From assembly GCA_947579665.1 (NCBI GenBank), contig OX388352.1, positions 71,834,113 through 71,898,112 on the forward strand: a stretch of DNA of 64,000 nucleotides. The letters are read 5' to 3'. Position 1 is the stretch's first letter, and each line of letters starts with the position of its first letter. The DNA is from Sympetrum striolatum (Eukaryota; Arthropoda; Insecta; Odonata; Libellulidae). The position numbers and the translations under genes were made by a program. The notes under the pieces are model-generated. The model did no database searches and was not told the origin of the DNA. It worked only from the letters and a program-made list of their open reading frames with translations. Of the stretch, positions 1-12,087 are shown piece after piece.

Positions 1-480
1 TTGAGGGAATCTACTTTTACTACATTTGCGGAAGATACAATCGGTATCATACATTCGATTCCGATTCTTAAAAATCGCCGCAATTTATTTTAAATAGAAG
101 AAATTTGCACCAACCTGGCCTTAAACTCACGCACATTTGGTGGCAGTTTAATCGACATAAATGAAGAAAAGCGCGTTTTCTGGAACCTTTATGATTTTGA
201 ATTCCCTATCCTACAGAGATGAAGGTGAAAATAGTTTCAAAACTTTATCATTAGTAATTACAAATTCCCGCCATACATTTCAAAAAGTAGGGAGCCTGGT
301 GTCGTACCCAGGACCTTTTGAAAGATCTGAATATAAATAACGCTCTGGTAGAAATAAAACTTATTTAATCCAATGTTTGAAGTCGATATCTTACCGGTTC
401 GGAAGCGGTCAGAGTTTCCCAAAACGAATGGTTAAATGCTAAGATTAATTGGAATGTGCCATTTTTGAAGTAATTCTTAT
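1..480. repeat. two units of a dispersed ~165-bp repeat
   Basis: Two successive units begin near 120 and near 295. The second is recognised by the string 'gtgtcgtacccaggacc' followed by a block containing 'gaaataaaacttattt' and 'gtcgatatcttaccgg'. The same ordered blocks recur near 24645, 55513-56245 and 57655, and the lead-in (a 'ttcttaaaaatcg' block about 55 bases before the unit) recurs near 56125. The unit has no coding potential. Its CGAACCC core resembles the reverse complement of a tRNA B box, so a SINE-like origin is possible but not shown. Confidence 0.6.
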
Positions 481-559
481 GATAAAAAAAATCTTAGGAA
501 TTAATTCTAGTGATGGCTAAATTAAGGTGATCGTGAAGCGATATGAAGCAGGAAGGGAA

Positions 560-1250
560 AGAGAGAGAAATCTGTTTATTGATGCTCTGTGGAATGCCTT
601 GTGAATGTCATAGAAAACAGATGACGTAGTATGGTTTTATGAGAGATATCCTTGAGTTATGAATTCAGGGAGGCGGAGGACTTGATGAGTCGCAGAATGA
701 TTTGCTGTGAAACCCATTTGTTTGAGGATGATGATGTTATGGGATGAGATATAATAATGAATTCTTATAAGTCAGATCTTTTGCAGTATTTTGAACAAAG
801 AAGAAAGGATAATGATTGAGCAATATTTGCTAATTTTAGTTGAATCTTTTTGAGGTTTTGGTATTTGAAAGACTTTACCAAGTAGAAGGTAACTAATGTT
901 TTCATTTCATGCATTTAATAAGTCGCAGATGTGAGAAACAAACTGGAGAGATTTAACGAGCAATTAAAGAAGTATGTTGATGAAGGGTCACTGGCCCTAG
1001 AGCTTTTCGAATGTTGAAAGATTCCACAATATCCTTAATTTCAGTAATGCTGGTTGAAAGTGTGAAGGAAATTGTAGGAAACATTAATAGGAAAGTCTGA
1101 TTCCAAGTTACCAACATCATTTTGCGCAAGAGAAGCAAGAAATTGTACTGCATGATTTGCTTTTGTTTTAGGATCAAAACTGAGTGTATTATCACTGAGA
1201 AAAGGTAGAGAAAACGATGATGATTTAGTGAAATTTCTAGTATCAAAAGA
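560..1250 (-). pseudogene. decayed non-LTR retrotransposon reverse transcriptase
   Basis: Read on the minus strand in broken frames, the translation resembles the N-terminal half of a CR1/Jockey-type reverse transcriptase: a 'KALGP' stretch in the position of the usual KA-PGPDG motif, and downstream 'FYDIHKAFHRA', matching the family's 'DFxKAFD' block that carries the first catalytic Asp. Several stops and frameshifts separate the blocks. This is a dead fragment. Family assignment is from motif order only. Confidence 0.45.
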
Positions 1251-1259
1251 GAGAAAATT

Positions 1260-4200
1260 AATCCGGTATAATGATATAAGACGTTGCTTATTTACGTATG
1301 AGCGATATACTTATTCGAAAGAGACCTTGTGTTCAGTTCCAAGTCTCTGTCTATGTACTTTCATAATAAAATGAGGGAAACCAATAAAGAGGTGTGACGT
1401 TTCGACAGCAATTATAAAGGAGACATTGGGGTGTGAGTCGTGTTTGGTAATTCGCTTATTTCATATGTTATGGGGCCCTGATCTCCCTCGTCCTCTCAAA
1501 GTTGGGGCCCGTAAAATTCTAAAAGTGGATTCCCAGAAGGGAAATGAGCGTTCCTATGGCCTAGTGTGACCTATCAAGCAGAGCTTTGCAAGTCCATCTT
1601 AAGCAATATTGTATGTGTATATATATTTTCCCAAGCGCCTGTATTTAAGAGATATTCGAGTAAAAGTTCCTTGCATACAGCAAGCTGATATATGATGCGC
1701 TACCACAAAGACTTGCATATTCGTTCTCCAAAGAAATTTGCAAGCCTGTATTTTGTGAGGCACAGTAGGAAATAAGTACGCGTATAAAACCTTACACTTC
1801 CTTATATGCTATTCTTTATCTTAGGGACCACAACGTTGGCACCTCGGAAATGAAACTTTATGGAAAGTGGCATGGATTTTATGAAGTTACTTTTAATCAT
1901 ATTTAAAACGATTCCAGAACCATGTTAACATAAATGAAAAATATACCCCACATCGAGCCAATTAAAAGATTTTTCTAATATCCATCGGGATACTCTCAGA
2001 GGGTACTAATTACACGTTACGTTAATCGCTTTGGTATATCTGTAAATTCAATTAGCCATAGACCATTGGCCAAGAGGCGAGATATCTGAAAGAGCACTCA
2101 CCTAAATAGATTCACCTCACCCACATAGATTACCAAACAATTGCTGTGGTTTGTTTTCGGTCCTTCAAATTAAAAACACTGCCGTAAAGAAATATTCGAT
2201 GAGAAAGCCGCACATTCACCGACAATTGATTCGATAAATAGAAAAGATTTCCTAAGATTCTCGTAAACATAGGATAAGAATCCTAATCAGAAAGGAGATT
2301 AAATTTAGGGATAATATGATTTCCTAAAATGTGATGGACATGTGTATTTCAATTAACGAGATGGTGAAAGATAAAAAAAACTTCCCGGATAATAATTTAG
2401 GATGGTGGATGAGAACAAGCGGTATACAAATTTATTTTTGTTTAGCAGCCAGAACGCGTTGCATGGTACTAGAAAAATCGATTTAAATGTGCGTGCACCA
2501 TTTCCACACGGTGAATGTCTAAATGAAACGTGACCGGATCACGCAAAACAAATCCGCACAGGAAATTCCTAAAGGACATAAACACTCGTGCGAAAAAGTC
2601 CTCACTCTGATGTATTCAAAGATCGACTAATCATCACATTGACGAATTCTCACAAAATTATTGTTCTTAAACTTAACATACCTAATGTTATCGCACATTA
2701 AGAAGTGAAATGTTACCGTTGGATAATTATAGTTATATTGTATTAATTTTATATGCATTATTTAGAGCAATAAATACATTCGTTCATTCATAATTCAAGT
2801 ATCGTAGATGTTACCTATAGTTTTTTGGCTTTGTTTCGTACTAAAGCCTAATAACAATTTCATTCATTTTATTAAGAAATTAAATGAAATAATAATTCTT
2901 GAATTACTTGTGGTGTAGAATGAAATTATGTAGATGAAGATTTTTAATAATATCCGGATTTAACATTTCGGCCGTTCTTAATTTGGGGAGCATAACCACA
3001 GTACTCGCGATATTTTTTAAACAGCAATAAATCACGTTGAAAAAAGACATTATAATCATAGACATACATAGAAGGCAAGTGATTGTGAGGAGGAGTGACA
3101 AAATACTGTTGAAATAAACAAATACCGGGTTGCACGCAAATGATCAGCAGAGCAAGTCAATCGGAAGATATGAATCGGATGAAGGTGAAAGCGTTAGGAA
3201 GTGAAAGGAAAAAGTTGAGAGGCGGAGAATATTAATGACGAAAAGAAGGAATCTGATGTGAGCTGCATAGGGCCCGCCTCAGGAAAAATGCTTTATTACT
3301 GAAACTGCCGCAGATATTTTCAGATGCAGACGTCATTCTAGTATCATCGTACGGAGTATCTCATCCAGGATGATATTCACAGTACATCGGTCATTATATC
3401 AGTGAACGCTATTAATTCGTTTTGATTCCATCCAGATGAAAATAACGAGGTGTCGAGAAGACATGGTGATGTGGAGGAGAGCGAACCAAAAATGAAAAGA
3501 GTTACGTTAGTATAAACGAGGATAAAGTGGACATTTTATGTCCGTTTTGGTTTGAAAGTGAAAAAGTTTTCTGAGTGTTGTGGCGTGATACATTTCGCGA
3601 TTCTTATCGAGTTTTTGAAGTTATATTACCACTTCAACAACCATTACGACATAAACTCTGCTTGATGTTAAATAACATCCGAGGTCACTATTTATCTATA
3701 GTCGCGAAGTCTAGAAGATCAAATACAAATTGTATCCTTATGGGATAAGAAGATCTTGATTCACTCGGGATTATAACTATTGTGAAAGCTTTACGAAGTA
3801 GCTACCAAAGAGTACAAAATATGATGTAAATGAATATCGAAGACGACTATGCTCATCCTTATAAATAAGCCTCGTCCATTTTCCATGAAAAATGTCGCTA
3901 ATACAGTGATAAGAAGGCGGAATATCCAACGCCGAAATCAAAATATGGCTCTGACGTAAAACCTATGAGTATTTCTAAATTTTGTCGTCCAGACTATTCC
4001 GCTGCACCATTGGCCTCTGAAATCTAAATGAGGAATAGCGGATAATTTATCACAATCAGAGTTCACAAGTGTTGTTGGTGACCCCTTGAAATTAATCCGT
4101 AAACAACACAGATAGCCTTAACCTAGAGACAACTGCATCCTTCCGATCTAAATTTAACGAATCCTGGAGCATTGCCTCTTGGCTTTTATTCTCCAATGAC

Positions 4201-5690
4201 GACACATCCGTCTTCAAGGTTCTTTCCTGCAATTACCTAAGTTGCACACAAGGCCATCGTAGACTAAGGTCACTTTGTGAGGAATTCAAACTTATGAGAG
4301 AGAACGATTTTAACCTCGAGGAGTTTTCATAACATCTTGGCGTCCGTATGTGATTACAATTTTACTTGCAGAGATGAAACGTTGCAGTTACGAGATCGAA
4401 CATGCGATAAAACGGAATACTTTTTTATCAAACTGTCTATTTGCAGCCTTAGAAGTAATTTATTTTAAACCAATGTGGAAAATAGCAAATTTTGTTGCAA
4501 GGTTTTCCGCATTGAAAGTGGTACATGTAGGTTTCAACTGTGTCGACAATGGTATTCGAGAATGCATATTACATCCCCACCTATCTACAGAAACTTTTTC
4601 TCGTTCTCTTATAAGAACCTCATCGGGATAAAATAAATAATGAATTTTTAGTTATTAGATGAAATAGAAAAATAATACGATGTCAGAGGATTAAGTTAAT
4701 CATTAGCTCATACGGTGCAACTGAATGATTTAAAGTAGTAGAACCAGTGTTGTTAAAAGTGTTTCTACAGCTAAGATCATTTCTTTCAAGGTCTTCCACC
4801 GGGAAAAGAACCTGGGATTGCTTTCACCAGAGCCGAAAACGCTGACCACATGGGACAGGAGTCCACATGGTCACGCTGACCAGGAGCCCATTTAGAGTAA
4901 AGAGTATTATTTAATTGTTTAAATCCTTCGCGATGCAACAAATTTTTCCATTGAAAATGACGAAAATTATATAAATTCACCGTAAATGGGCGATATTAAG
5001 ACTATTTTTACAAAACGTAAACCATGCGGAAGAACGTTCTTAATGCGACCGATCAAACGACAATGAGACTGCACCATTTCACGCTCAACCTCATCGAATA
5101 TCTCGGAGTAGATTTCCCCTCAACTGATGCAACTGCTCCTCCCACACTCTCTCCAAGTGTCTGTTGAAGTGATAACCCTACTTACACTTCCCCTACATTT
5201 CAAAAATTCCGCGGCATCTCCGCGTTATCTCTTAGAAATAAGACTCCTCCGACGCGTGAGAGTTACAAACGTGCCGGAATTTCCTGCCTTCAATTATGAA
5301 TGCATTTGTTCTAACCTAAAATACGTGTCGAAAAACCCGCAGTCCGTCAGCTTCCCATTAACTCCGATCAAAGTATGAAAGACGTTGGTTACGATTGTTT
5401 TTATTATGATGTTGGTTACGATTATGGCTTTGATTATGAGCATGTGATAAATATCAGCAAGTCTCGGGTGAATCCCCTGATAAATAGCGTAGAAATTGTA
5501 TGTGATTGTATCTCGGTATTTACATCTCGGTAATTGTATCTCGGGGAATTTTTCCAAATGGAGAACCAAAAGATATTCTAATCAGAGAAGGCGATTCGTA
5601 CGTGCAATTTTATGAAAAGGAGACTCGCTTTGATGCAATGGACCGCATAAGGGGACCGCTTCCGGCCATCGTGCCGCCAGTTTGACATTG
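1260..5690. other. no recognisable gene; AT-rich intronic or intergenic DNA
   Basis: Only short chance ORFs occur here. A stretch near 4795-4895 partly matches the tRNA-like SINE seen at 59140-59220, sharing 'ccaccggga' and 'gctttcacc'. If the lipase gene whose first exon is at 8774-8946 continues leftward, this is one of its introns, but I recognised no exon with its catalytic GxSxG region. Confidence 0.4.
4795..4895 (-). repeat. decayed tRNA-like SINE fragment
   Basis: The segment aligns by eye in blocks to the SINE-like sequence near 59140-59220: a 'ccaccggga' block, an 'aacc.ggga.tgctttcacc' block, then a diverged A-box side. Both read as tRNA-derived on the minus strand. It is short and degraded. 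Confidence 0.4.
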
Positions 5691-6089
5691 CTTAATTATA
5701 TACAGTGAGACCCCGTTCCGTTGGAACTGATTTTTAAAATTTTGCTCAGCAACGCTATCTTTTGTTGCGTTAATGCATTACATTCCTATATGTTTCAGCT
5801 GCAGCTGTGTATGTCAACGAACTAGCATAGCTTTATTATGTGTTTCGGGCGTGAATGTATCAGTACTGTTCTGACACTCATTCTAAAAGGGAGGTGGAAT
5901 AGCGATATAATACCAAGTTTTGGATGAAGTTAGGCATAAAAGCTGGCGATGCGAACGAAATTATGAAAAATGCTTATATTAGTTGTTGTTTGGGTCAGTT
6001 AAACATTATTCTAAGGTAAGTTTCATTTCGTGCTGGGGGGAGGACATTAGGATGGACAAGCAGAGAGACAGTCACACCGAAGACAATGC

Positions 6090-6810
6090 GAAAATAGCAG
6101 CAGACATCCTACCTTCAGACATGTGATTCTGCAAGACTGATCACGGAGCTGTTGGAAATAACTAAAACTACTGTGCATAAACCGTTGACGAATGATGAAG
6201 CCGACGAAAAACAAATGGCACCCTAATACTGCAAAAGACATTACGGGCGGCGCAAAGTGATGCGGATTTTCCGAAATAAATTAAAACTGATAAGGAGACA
6301 TGGTATTTCATTACGAGCTTCTCACAAAGCAGCTGAATTCTGCATGGTTGAGCTCGAAGAAGCCGAAACCGAAGAGAGAGTACACGCCAAAGAGTTGCGC
6401 AAAGAAGCTGCTGTTTTCTGCTATTTTTAAGGAACCATCCGCTGAGGTTTTCCATCAGAAGAACATACATTAACTTCAGACCATTATCTAAGCATCCTCG
6501 ATCCTTAATGGGCAAAACTTCGTCAAATTCAATCTCAACATCGAGAGGTTTGTTCATAGTTGCTTCTCCATGACAAGACCCAGCAGAGACAAATCAAAGA
6601 TCGTACGCGAGTTCTTGGTCGTATTCGTCAGATTCTGGTTGCTCCTCCAACTGGAGTTTACGATGAAAAGAGACATCATTAAGAACATCCAAGGGCTGAC
6701 TCAAAGAACTTTTTAAGTGATTCCAGCTCTGTATAAAGTCAAACAGAATATTTTTCATAAAATGAATAAAATTTTGAAAATAATTCAAGTAATGTATGTT
6801 TAATGCCACG
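6090..6810 (+). pseudogene. decayed mariner transposase
   Basis: In broken plus-strand frames there is a helix-turn-helix-like 'LLEITKTTVHK' near 6150, followed near 6297 by 'MVFHYELLTKQ', equivalent to the mariner 'ETWVYHYEPETKQ' block after the first catalytic Asp, then a 'SSKKPKPKREYTPKS' segment. Stops and frameshifts interrupt it and the later catalytic region is unrecognisable. Inverted terminal repeats were not located. Mariner family is likely from motif order; it is not a functional gene. Confidence 0.55.
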
Positions 6811-8770
6811 GTTCTAACGGAAATGGAGCATACCGAAAGTATGAATACTTCAAGAAAAGCCGTGAGCTAGCCTCATCTAGAATATTTTGAAATTCGATTA
6901 TTACATTATATTTCCTGTAACGATGAAAATTAAAATGCGTAAACTGATGCTATGAAAAATTCTTGAGACAGTGAAAGAAACTTCAAGGATATATTTGGAC
7001 TGCAAATCCTCGATCTCAACGATGAATTCAATGGTAAAAAAATTAAACGCTTAAACGCATATCTCACAAAATTAATGTCAAAATTTTCAATTACTTACAT
7101 GAAATTTATGGTAATATGTGTAATTATGGTAATTGTTACGAAAAGCTTAGTTAGAAGAGGTTTTGAAGACAATACAACAGAAATTTTACGTAAATAAATT
7201 GCCGTTTCAAAATGGGAAATGTGCGCGAAACCGCCTCAAATATCGTTTACATAGTTTCTGATGCTACTGCTCTCATGGTTTTCGTAGTTTTTAATGATTT
7301 GATACGGGACTGAATGGCCAATCCTTAAATCTCCTTTCACTCAGAACCAGAATTGTTGTTTTGTTTATTAGTCTTACTATCCCCAATAATGATCTGATAC
7401 ATTACTTCGCATTTTTCAAAAATAGTGGTTCATTAATCATTTTAAGTTTGATTAATTGCAAAGATGCGCAAAGTATAGGTCATGTTTTTTACGTTGTATG
7501 GTTATTTCCAATCTAAATCTACTTTTGACATCCAGCCCTTAGATAGAAAATGGCATGAATGGTAAGAATTTGTCCTGGACAGCACAATCTTGCCTCATAG
7601 GACGCGAGTAGAAAAAAACTTACAAATTCCGACCAATACATTTTGAATTTGTAATAAATTTTCCCGGTTATTAATAAATTAATAAAAATGGAATGCTTGC
7701 ATACCTTTCTATTATATTAAGCGGACGAAAGTAACGAAATATTTTGAAACTGATGCAGTATACATTGCATCCTACATAGAGTTTGCAGGCAAGATAGCAA
7801 GGCAAAGTAAGCGCGCAGAAACCACTCAGGCTAATATTAGAACGTTACTATGTTCGCTAACGAGTGTGTGGTAAAGCTAAAATTTCGCAATTTCATTTTT
7901 CAAATTAAAACGTGCAAAACGTGTTAAATAAATTATTATAATAATAACTTAGTGATAAATTTGCGGGAGTTATAAATGAATTTTTAAGTTTAAATTTGAA
8001 AATACAGTTGAAAAAGTGAAAACAAACATTATTAGAAAGTCTTCTTTAAGAGTAGAATGACATATAAATTATTGACTTAAATGAATCTTCGTGAATGGTG
8101 AAATCAGAAAGAAAGTTAAACGCTTAAAATTGATATGATTCGATTTCCGCGCTTAACGATTGCTGTGATAACCATTATTGCTAGGGTGATCTGAAGAATT
8201 CTGAATACCGTAAATGCATTGTAATTTTTGTGTGTTCTGTGCGTATTGATTTGTATATACCTCTTGTAGAAGATAAGGATTTTAAAAGATTTGATAGGAT
8301 TATGTAACTTTGCTACGGTAAAAAGACAATCATTAGGGAATCTTTGCGACAATCACAAGCATCTAGGATGTTTTCACTCTGACGAAATAATTCGTAAAAA
8401 AAACTCTCGGAGACTGACGATAGTAAAGAATACAAAATAAAGCAACAAATTATTGCTCATACATGGAAAATAATCGCTAGTTACTGCGAATTATAGTCCG
8501 TGTGGGTTCGAAAGTTTTTAAATATTTGCATTAAAGTATGTTTAATGAACACAATACACACGATATATCATGCAAATGTTAATAAGCAAAAGAACACAAG
8601 AACGAAAATTCAGGTAAAAAATCAAAAATAAATAATATTCGTAAATTCAATTCAAATTTAAATGTTACAGTTATTTCATATCGAAAGAATAGATTATATC
8701 TGGATGCTTACTAAACACAAAAACTGAAAATATTGCTGTTGAAAGAAAATTGATAACTAAAAATAAAACT
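6810..8770. other. no recognisable gene; probable first intron of the lipase gene
   Basis: AT-rich DNA immediately downstream, on the minus strand, of the splice donor at 8773. The ORFs present are short, AT-rich and resemble no family. Read as intron sequence of the monoacylglycerol lipase-like gene. Confidence 0.5.
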
Positions 8771-8773
8771 TAC

Positions 8774-8946
8774 TTAGGAGGTCCCGCGGGTTTCCAATAC
8801 CGGCAGTATAAGTTGATTCCTTTCTCATTTTCAAATGTCTGAGTTTGAAGTTTTAATTCTGAGCAAACATCCTGTGAAAACTTTTCTGCTTCTAAAAACG
8901 GGTCGTCGTTCTTTGATCCACACACAAAAATCTTAGAATCAGCCAT
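8774..8946 (-). CDS. monoacylglycerol lipase-like protein, first coding exon (partial gene)
   Basis: ATG at 8946 on the minus strand opens a 57-codon exon plus two bases, ending at a consensus donor (AA|GTAAGT) at 8774/8773. The protein begins MADSKIFVCG and ends with INLYCRYWKPAGPPK. The 'LYCRYWKP.G.PK' stretch matches the conserved N-terminal strand of monoglyceride lipases, just before the lid and the HGxGEH oxyanion region. The family hydrolyses 2-monoacylglycerols (including 2-arachidonoylglycerol) with a Ser-Asp-His triad that would be encoded by later exons. Those were not found to the left and probably lie outside the window. Identity rests on this short exon, so it is good but not proven. 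The gene shares its 5' region with the divergent CHCHD1-like gene. Confidence 0.75.
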
Positions 8947-9441
8947 TTAACACGAACGTCTAGTATGAACCTTACTGGCCTAGGTCCACACGCTACGACA
9001 CTGCGAAACTGTTCTGCTCTTCCGAAGTCCGTGCAAGTGGTTTTAATGCGCTTAAATCATACGTAAGTGGCGCGATGTTACGACGGCAGAACTTCGAACG
9101 ACGAGTTGCATTACGATGCGCATGTTATTACTTCTCTTGGGTTCCCTTCGACTTAGATTGTGATAGCCGGTGTCCTCTTTACTTTTTGCCCATATACGTG
9201 CAGTAGTTTTCATTACAATGGTATATTATTTTTAAAATTACCATTAGTTTTTACTTGGTTTATTTTTGAAAACCTACTGTACTCATTGTGTAGTGTTCCT
9301 GTGCGATACTTGAAATTGAAGTTTAAGATAATGATGAATTCGTTGAGATAACATGAATAACAAACTAAGGCACCTTTCTCTACTTTTATTTACGTAGCTG
9401 TGATTCAGTTATTTTTCATCTGTACCTATCAAATTAGCAAA
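8947..9441. promoter_or_regulatory. divergent promoter and 5' region between lipase-like and CHCHD1-like genes
   Basis: The 495 bases between the two ATGs are richer in CG dinucleotides (about 8980-9150) than the surrounding DNA, and I see no TATA box at a useful place. The string TGCGCATG at 9117-9124 matches the half-palindromic NRF-1/Ewg-type site common upstream of nuclear genes for mitochondrial proteins. Transcription starts cannot be placed from sequence, and the CHCHD1-like 5'UTR may contain an intron between about 9130 and 9400. Confidence 0.5.
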
Positions 9442-11061
9442 ATGAGAGTATTTGCTAGCGTCTTGTATCCCAAGACCCCATTAGTGAGAGAACCCTTCAA
9501 ATTCCAAGAACTGTTACCCTTAAAGTTAAAAAATTCTGTGTCTGGAAAAGGGGACAAAAGTTCAGGTAGTTTTTATTTCACTATGTTATTAGATGGACTG
9601 TTAGGATATGAAAATTTACTTTCTTTGTAAGGTTTTAATTACGGTTTTCATCTCTAGATGTGGCCTGCATTCAGGAAATGTCTGTTCTCTTTGCCTGTCT
9701 AAAGAAGAACGAGTTCAATCAATCACCTTGCACAAGCGAAATTAATAATTTCAGCAAATGTTATAAGAACTTTCTGGTAAGTAATTGTGGAAACATGTAG
9801 ATGCCCGAAAATGAATTTATTTTCAAGATGTCCTGTAAGAGTTCATCCCTGACTTGTCTCCATTGATAACGTTATTGTCATTCCCTATATGTTTCCAATA
9901 CTAACCCAGTTGATTGTAAATGTTGAGCTAGTAATGCAAATAAGCATGCGATTTTTTCTAAAATCTCCTGTATTGATGTTATGGAGGCACTCAGCCGTTA
10001 TGTTCATGCAAATGTTTTTAACATGTCTTGAGGGTCCAGTCTCATTTTCCTCATGTTAACAGAAAATTCATCGTTCAGTTTTATAAATTACTTTGGCGAG
10101 GTAGGACATGAGCTATATGAAAATATTTATAGTAACAGAAATTTTCGTATAAATTATTAAATACTTAAACAATTTTTTATTATAAGTTCCACCTTATTCA
10201 TAAGGTGGAACAAATCCTCATGATTATTTATTCTCACTCATTTGCAACTTTTTTCTGTTAGTGCATCAAAAAGTATCATTTTAAGTGGAAATGTATATCG
10301 TCATTGAAGGCTTATTTTATACTAGGGGAAATTGGCTCATAATTTGAATGCATTGGAACTTTTCACTCAGTAGGGAGACTGTTATCTAGTAACATTGGTT
10401 ACATTTAGCTTGCTCAGTTTTGAATGCTAGAAGATTAGAACCTCGAATTAATTTAACAAGCTGGATTATTGAGCAACCTTGTATTGTTACAACTGATGAT
10501 GTGACCAAATTCAGTTTTGTTGATTTTGCACAACGGTATCTTGTCTGTCATCGTAAGGAATTCCTGCTTTGATGTTATATGAAATGTCAGGTTACTCTAA
10601 GTGCGCATTTATGTTAAAAGTCTATTAAGATTCTTTAGAAAATCTTCTATGCACTATATTTATGTGCTATCATATCAGCCCATGATTATAATAAATATTT
10701 ATTTTAATGGCTGTAAAGTTAGTTGTTAACCAAATAAATCAAGTTGATTGCATTCATAAACACAATTGGATTACACAGTTTTGAAATGTTGTGCAGTTTT
10801 ATGACAAATTTCAAATCTTTGCAATGTTTTCTCATCATTACTCTGTTTCAATAATGTTAATTCCTATTATAACTTAAGTTGATGGCACTGCTCCTTTTAG
10901 TTTTTCCTTGTCTTGATTTTCTGGATTACATAAAATGCTTTGCTTTGCAGGATACCAAGAGTCAACGGAAGGAAATGGAGAGAAAGGGTCTCCTAATTCC
11001 TGGCGAGAAAAAACTAACTTTTAAGCAAGTCAATCAACTTATGAAACATTATCGCACGTAG
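9442..11061 (+). CDS. CHCHD1: CHCHD1 / mitochondrial small ribosomal subunit protein mS37
   Basis: Three exons, 9442-9565, 9658-9776 and 10951-11061, join in frame (phase 1, then phase 0) at GT-AG introns to give 117 residues, close to the usual 118. The ATG at 9442 begins MRVFASVLYPKTP; codons just upstream are not protein-like. Exon 2 encodes a twin CX9C CHCH domain: C-IQEMSVLFA-C and C-TSEINNFSK-C, both with exactly nine spacers, in the family context 'C-I-x-E-M-S-V'. Exon 3 supplies the basic tail ending MKHYRT. The protein is imported into mitochondria, probably oxidised by the Mia40 route, and sits in the mitoribosome small subunit. The domain and length make the call secure. AATAAA follows at 11121. 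Confidence 0.9.
9777..10950 (+). other. intron 2 of the CHCHD1-like gene
   Basis: AT-rich intron with donor GTAAGT after 9776 and acceptor CTTTGCAG before 10951. It contains an 11-bp perfect hairpin at 10186-10211 and no mobile element I recognise. Confidence 0.8.
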
Positions 11062-11120
11062 TTTTGTATTGTTTATGTAGAATGTTTTAATATTGATAAT
11101 ACTTGTGTATCATAGTTTAG

Positions 11121-11126
11121 AATAAA
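11121..11126 (+). terminator. polyadenylation signal AATAAA of the CHCHD1-like gene
   Basis: Canonical AATAAA lies 60 bases after the stop codon at 11061, a normal distance for a short 3'UTR. Confidence 0.7.
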
Positions 11127-11129
11127 ACT

Positions 11130-12010
11130 TTAAGGGAAGTTTCATCTCAGTGTTCTCCTTTCCAGTGGAAAAAAGCATTCACCATCGTATGAATGAAAAT
11201 AAGAGCATAAAATTCAATCAAATTATGCCAGTTGAAATGCCAAAATGAAAAGTTTCCAGAACTTGTTTTATGCCTTACGATTAATAATGCATACTCTGGA
11301 ATTCATTGTTTTGGAAGTTAATTCATCCCAAAAATATAACTAAAAGCATTTTGTCAAAGAAAATATAGTTTATGTAGAAGACAAATTATCAAATAGAATA
11401 GTTAAGTCCCAAAGGGAGTACATATCCATGACATCTAGGAAATAGATGAAAAAATAAGTTATTTTCATTGTAAATGAAAATAGCTACACATTTATTAGCA
11501 ATAAAATTTTTAAATGCCTTCTTACTTATAATGGTGAACATAATACTGGGTCAAGTCACCCACGTTGATTCAATTCACCAGAGGAAATGAAACCCATGGA
11601 AACGATGCCGACTTGCTTGAGAACAAGTTTTTATTCATTCAACCACGGCTGGCGCTATCAGCTCAATATATTTATGAAACTTTCTAAAAATTCTAAAATT
11701 CTAGCTTATTATGGCTCTGATGCTGACTTAAAAAAGTAATAATCACACCTGTTTGCTTTCATCTATGTTAGTAAAATCCATCCTATTTCTATGCATTCAT
11801 CTTGTCTGTACGTGTTCAGTTATTGTATAGAAGGGACCAATTTTCCATGAAAAAATCATTCCAGAATTTTCAAAAGGTGAATCTGCTAATCCAAGAGTTC
11901 TTAATGTATGATTTTCTATGATAAAAAATATCTGTAACTAACTTTACCAGGTAAATATTATAGTTATATAGAACAGTAAAAAATGAACTTATCTTGTATG
12001 CAAACATTCA
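11130..12010. other. convergent intergenic spacer, no gene seen
   Basis: AT-rich DNA between the 3' ends of the CHCHD1-like gene (+) and the PGAP6-like gene (-). No long ORF, RNA gene or recognisable repeat. Confidence 0.6.
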
Positions 12011-12013
12011 ATT

Positions 12014-12022
12014 TTTTATTTG
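12014..12022 (-). terminator. probable polyadenylation signal of the PGAP6-like gene
   Basis: The plus-strand TTTATT reads AATAAA on the minus strand, roughly 65-70 bases past the stop codon at 12088-12090. Position and sequence fit a poly(A) signal. Confidence 0.6.
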
Positions 12023-12087
12023 TTTTGTAAATAAGTAAAAAAGTAAAACAGTTATAATGTGAATTGTCAATACAAGAGAGTTATAAT

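Noticed and set aside
4350..4631. 93-codon ORF in the left part
   Set aside because: No family resemblance, no splice-bounded structure, and composition like the surrounding AT-rich DNA.
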